Shown: positions 9,405 through 12,041 of the stretch, in pieces
Numbering within the stretch: the stretch's first letter is position 1
Layout: each line of letters starts with the position of its first letter
Assembly (NCBI GenBank): GCA_003024985.2
Contig: PXIH01S0030067.1
Length of the DNA stretch: 12,041 nucleotides
Direction: 5' to 3' (one strand)
Origin: Euperipatoides rowelli
Lineage: Eukaryota > Onychophora > Udeonychophora > Euonychophora > Peripatopsidae
Notes under the pieces: generated by a model
The model's input: the letters and a program-made list of their open reading frames with translations, nothing else
What the model was told of the DNA's origin: nothing
The model's database searches: none
Translations under genes and position numbers: made by a program

Positions 9405-9479
9405 TTTATGCAGCATAAATATACAACAATTTATGCAGTATAAATATACTGTAATTTATGCAGTATAAATATACAATAT
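9405..9479. repeat. Tandem array, 3 x 25 bp
   Basis: TTTATGCAGYATAAATATAC followed by five variable bases starts at 9405, 9430 and 9455, an exact 25-base period. Units differ at one position in the core (C in the first, T in the others) and in the last five bases. The array ends 15 bases before the mariner derivative at 9495. It is a minisatellite-type array with no coding sense. Confidence 0.85.
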
Positions 9480-9494
9480 ATAATTTTATATATA

Positions 9495-10161
9495 AGGGTT
9501 ATTCATAAAACAAGTACCGTTTTTAAATTTTTTCATTTCAATCTTGATTTTACACAAGCATGCTAACTTCTTCCATTCATTGGCTAGGCACAAACTCAAT
9601 TGCAACTCAGTTTGAGCTTATTTAGATATTTTTCTATACGTTTAAAATGTTAAAAAAAATCTATCTGCCCTCCAACTGTGAAATAACTGTCGATTTTCAT
9701 TTTCTGACATTCATTGACAAATCAATAAAGTCAGCTGTATATTGTGAGATCTTGAAAAAGATCTATAGGGAGCAGGAGTAAATTGTTCCCAGGCAAATTT
9801 TTGGATGAGTGCAGGAGTTCGAGCAGCATTGTGAGGCCAAGCATTATCATGAAGCAACACAACTCTGAGTAAGCATGCCACACATTTTGTTATGGATTGC
9901 ACAAAGCAGTTTTTTTCAAGGTCGCTCAATATGTCAGTGAATTTCAGCCGGTTTCGCATTACTTGCATTCATATTTGGAGAGCAGATCAATTGTTATGAA
10001 CATTTTAAATGTATATTAAAAAAACCTAAACAAGTTCAAATTGAGTCTTAATGCAGTCTTTGACTAGCCAATGAATGGAATAAGTTAGCGTGCTTGTGTT
10101 AAATCATGATTTAAGCAATGAAATGGAAAAATTTAAAAATGGTATTTTGTAAATATGCCTG
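9495..10161 (-). mobile_element. Mariner-family derivative with very long terminal inverted repeats (667 bp)
   Basis: The left end (AGGGTTATTCATAAAACAAG, 9495-9514) and the right end pair as terminal inverted repeats with TA dinucleotides at both edges (9493-9494 and 10162-10163), as expected for Tc1/mariner insertion. Pairing continues far inward. cattggctag pairs with ctagccaatg, the string aaaatgtt near 9650 pairs with aacatttt near 10000, and further matches reach about 9683/9968 and more weakly about 9725/9925. The arms are thus about 190-230 bp each, much longer than the roughly 30 bp usual for mariners. Between them lies a transposase catalytic-core fragment on the minus strand. The element is non-autonomous, in reverse orientation in the ARMH3 intron, and its right edge lies 99 bp before the next exon. 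Confidence 0.8.
9765..9878 (-). pseudogene. Mariner transposase catalytic-core fragment
   Basis: The minus strand reads about 38 residues including RVVLLHDNAWPHNAAR, then ALIQKFAWEQFTPAPY. L-L-H-D-N-A-x-P-H is the hallmark around the second catalytic Asp of mariner (DD34D) transposases, with the Asp codon at 9846-9848. The family continues with P-Y-S-P-D-L, but here the frame breaks straight after P-Y. A short deletion appears to have removed the bases for the next residues, since GATCTT (Asp-Leu) survives in another frame. The N-terminal DNA-binding domain, the first Asp and the third Asp region are absent. The open frame extends to 9968, but its upstream part lies in the inverted-repeat arm and is not transposase. 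It is dead. Confidence 0.75.
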
Positions 10162-10260
10162 TACAATGTACATGTTTATAAACGGTATATACAGTAAACT
10201 TTATATAAAGTTTATCCTTTTAATTTGTATTTATTGATGATAATATTTTTTTTTTGGCAG

Positions 10261-10327
10261 TCCCAGACTGATACCAGTAGCCCACCTAGTCCAACTTTAC
10301 CTCATAGTCCTACAATAGAGAACTCAG
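10261..10327 (+). CDS. ARMH3: ARMH3-like internal exon, 67 nt, Ser/Pro/Thr-rich linker
   Basis: The exon lies between the strong acceptor ttttttttttggcag and the donor CAG|GTAGGT. It begins in phase 0, matching the phase-0 end of the exon at 5957-6032, and encodes SQTDTSSPPSPTLPHSPTIE then NS plus one base (G) of the next codon. In vertebrate ARMH3 the [16 protein letters not shown] helix is likewise followed by a T/P/S-rich linker of repeated T-P and S-P pairs. Position and composition agree even though the residues are not conserved one for one. Four Ser/Thr-Pro pairs could be proline-directed kinase sites (inference). The following conserved ARMH3 helix block was not found before the window ends. 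Confidence 0.82.
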
Positions 10328-11878
10328 GTAGGTTATATTATTTTTTATTTTTATTTTTATTTATTGAAGTACAGTATTTAACATCCATATTTAATGTATA
10401 AAGATCAACTATTTTGTGCTAGGAATAATTAATGATGTACATAAAAGACTTTTACAACTTTAAACTTTAATAATTTAAATGTACATCACAGAAGTTCCAG
10501 GTGGAAGTCATTTAAAAGTGATATTCCAAAAGTTTCATAGTTGACTTTCCTGGATTTTGTATGTGACAGTGGTACCATCCTGGCAGCATAAACAAGTTTT
10601 GCATAATCACTCATAAGTCATGGCAAGAGCTGGCATACCGCCTAGACCTTTTACATGCAACAATTGATGCACACAAATGTTGGTGATTTCAGCAGACCAG
10701 AAAAAACTTTAAATTGTGTTATATCTTATTCTGCTGAAATCAAAATATAAGTTGTATAATAATGTATTCAATCAAATATGTAGATAAATATTTGTTGCAG
10801 ATAAGTAAAATTTGTGCACAGCTAACTCTCAATTTATTTGGAGGTTATGTTCCCTTTAGCCCATTCCTAAACTACCACTACCAAAATACAATGTCATAAA
10901 ATGATAAATTCCAAACAAATCATAAGTATTTTAATAATTATCCAAACAATATTAACCTCACTCATGCATAAAGTATCTCAAATATAACATAATTTTGTCA
11001 GCTTTCAAACAAGCCTTATCTTCTTGCTCTACGATGTACCGTTAAATTTATATTAATTTTTTAATGAATAAAATGGGATTTTTTTTCTTAGAAAATTTAC
11101 AAATTTGAAAAGTTACTACTCTTAAATCTTTTCCTTTGGGCATCGTATTTATGAAAATATAAACGACCATCAGCAAATGATGCCTCTCTTATAGCTAAGA
11201 ACGGTTTAATTATTGGGCTGAAATTTGGCTAAATATTTATATTTTTATTATTTTAGAAAATATGCATTTATACTAGACTAATGTTTGTTTATTTATTTGT
11301 AAAATTATTAGTTTTTCGTAAAAAAAAAAAGAAAAATGATTACATTTCTTGGCAACGTTTGAAATCTGCTGTCAATGTATTCAAATTTTCACCGCTAAAA
11401 ACAATAAAAATAAAAATATACTGTATATATTTTCTTTTTTGCAGCCGATTATAGTATTTATCACGATTATAATTTTCGATAACAGTGATAATTAATAATA
11501 ATAATGATACTAATAATAATTTAATTTTTTACTTACCTACTTGAAAATAATACAGTAGACGCTAATGGTGTACCCATCATTAAAATGGCTTCCACGTGAA
11601 GCCTAAATTTTACCTAAAGTTCAATGTAACGATTTTAAAATTAAATACAATATTAATTTATTTGATGCAACTTTAATACAAAAAATAAATACAGTATATT
11701 CCATCATTAAAATTGTATAATTACCATATAATTAATTATTTTTAGAAATACTCTCACAGTGTGTCACGTGATCTGATCCGCCATTGTCTCTGCCCTTGCA
11801 AGCTAATATTTGTGTTAATATTCAAAATGGCATTCGGCTTGTAAACAATTCATATATTTAGAATATTTTCGTTTGCAG
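10328..11878 (+). other. Downstream ARMH3-like intron (GT donor at 10328)
   Basis: The intron starts with GTAGGT. Its end is either 11878, if the micro-exon is real, or beyond the window. Contents are AT-rich DNA with T/A simple tracts (10335-10365), one inverted repeat (10684-10742), an unused acceptor-like site at 11431-11444 and TAA/ATA-rich low complexity near 11490-11530. A 44-codon minus-strand open stretch around 10490-10622 is not recognised. No mobile-element protein is visible. Confidence 0.55.
10684..10742. repeat. Perfect 13-bp inverted repeat, 33-nt spacer
   Basis: TGATTTCAGCAGA (10684-10696) and TCTGCTGAAATCA (10730-10742) are exact reverse complements. The spacer is AT-rich and unrecognised. 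It could be a micro-element or an RNA stem in the intron. No TA or other target duplication is obvious. Confidence 0.65.
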
Positions 11879-11895
11879 ACCAGTTAAAGAATAAG
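11879..11895 (+). CDS. ARMH3: Candidate 17-nt ARMH3 micro-exon
   Basis: After the acceptor ttttcgtttgcag, 17 bases read to a donor-like AAG|GTAATA. Joined to the G left by the exon at 10261-10327, they give six whole codons, DQLKNK, and return to phase 0. Length, phase and both splice sites fit. I do not recognise DQLKNK, however, and the region after the S/P-rich linker is variable in ARMH3, so homology gives no support. The alternative is chance AG...GT pairing. Extension past the GT stays open to about 11997, but gives nothing ARMH3-like. Confidence 0.33.
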
Positions 11896-12041
11896 GTAAT
11901 ACAACATTTCCTTCATATTTTAAGCGCGAATCCGAATATGTATAGAAAAGAAAAAAAAATAAACAAATATTTTTTTTTTAATTATTTTTTTCTGTAATCT
12001 CAGAGATGATTAGAAAATAGACATAATCCGATTTTGGCACA
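11896..12041 (+). other. Terminal AT-rich stretch, probably intron
   Basis: Poly-A and poly-T tracts (about 11950-11990) dominate and no further exon is recognised. If the micro-exon is real this is the start of the next intron, otherwise it continues the previous one. Confidence 0.5.

Noticed and set aside
11431-11475. Strong-looking acceptor tttcttttttgcag at 11431-11444.
   Set aside because: In the phase left by the exon at 10261-10327, the frame stops after about 12 codons, with only a poor donor (GTATTT) before it. It is likely a cryptic acceptor.

Overview
This is AT-rich eukaryotic (metazoan) genomic DNA. It has no bacterial-style gene packing, and long non-coding stretches separate very short exons with spliceosomal signals. 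Two ambiguous bases (n at 511 and 7147) point to a draft assembly. Mariner-type and LINE remnants together with introns of about 4 kb suggest an invertebrate animal, but I cannot place it more precisely.

The one gene I can support is on the plus strand. Three short exons (2042-2088, 5957-6032, 10261-10327) join in perfect phase and encode about 63 residues of the middle of ARMH3 (armadillo-like helical domain-containing protein 3, formerly C10orf76/UPF0668), a Golgi-associated partner of PI4KB and GBF1. The peptide contains [16 protein letters not shown], which I recognise from vertebrate ARMH3, followed by a Ser/Pro/Thr-rich linker. The first intron uses a GC-AG splice pair with a textbook AG|GCAAGT donor. 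A 17-nt micro-exon at 11879-11895 is phase-compatible but unproven. The rest of the gene lies outside the window on both sides.

Layout: 1-2041 is upstream intron with a cluster of short GC-rich repeats (929-1055). 2089-5956 is the GC-AG intron. It holds a minus-strand LINE reverse-transcriptase tail (2271-2396), a perfect 19-bp hairpin (2442-2488), a 546-bp nearly full-length palindrome (2489-3034), a possible hAT scrap (3634-3690) and a small stem-loop (5648-5702). 6033-10260 is the next intron. It holds a dispersed repeat (6988-7059), a 163-174 bp tandem duplication (8440-8774), a CTCF-like inverted motif pair (9131-9208), a 3 x 25-bp tandem array (9405-9479) and a 667-bp foldback-like mariner derivative (9495-10161) ending only 99 bp before the next exon. 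10328-11878 is mostly featureless intron.

I found no operon, RNA gene, CRISPR array or new multi-gene system. The most interesting signals are the GC-AG splice pair, the candidate micro-exon and two intronic long-palindrome elements that could form long dsRNA in the ARMH3 pre-mRNA.
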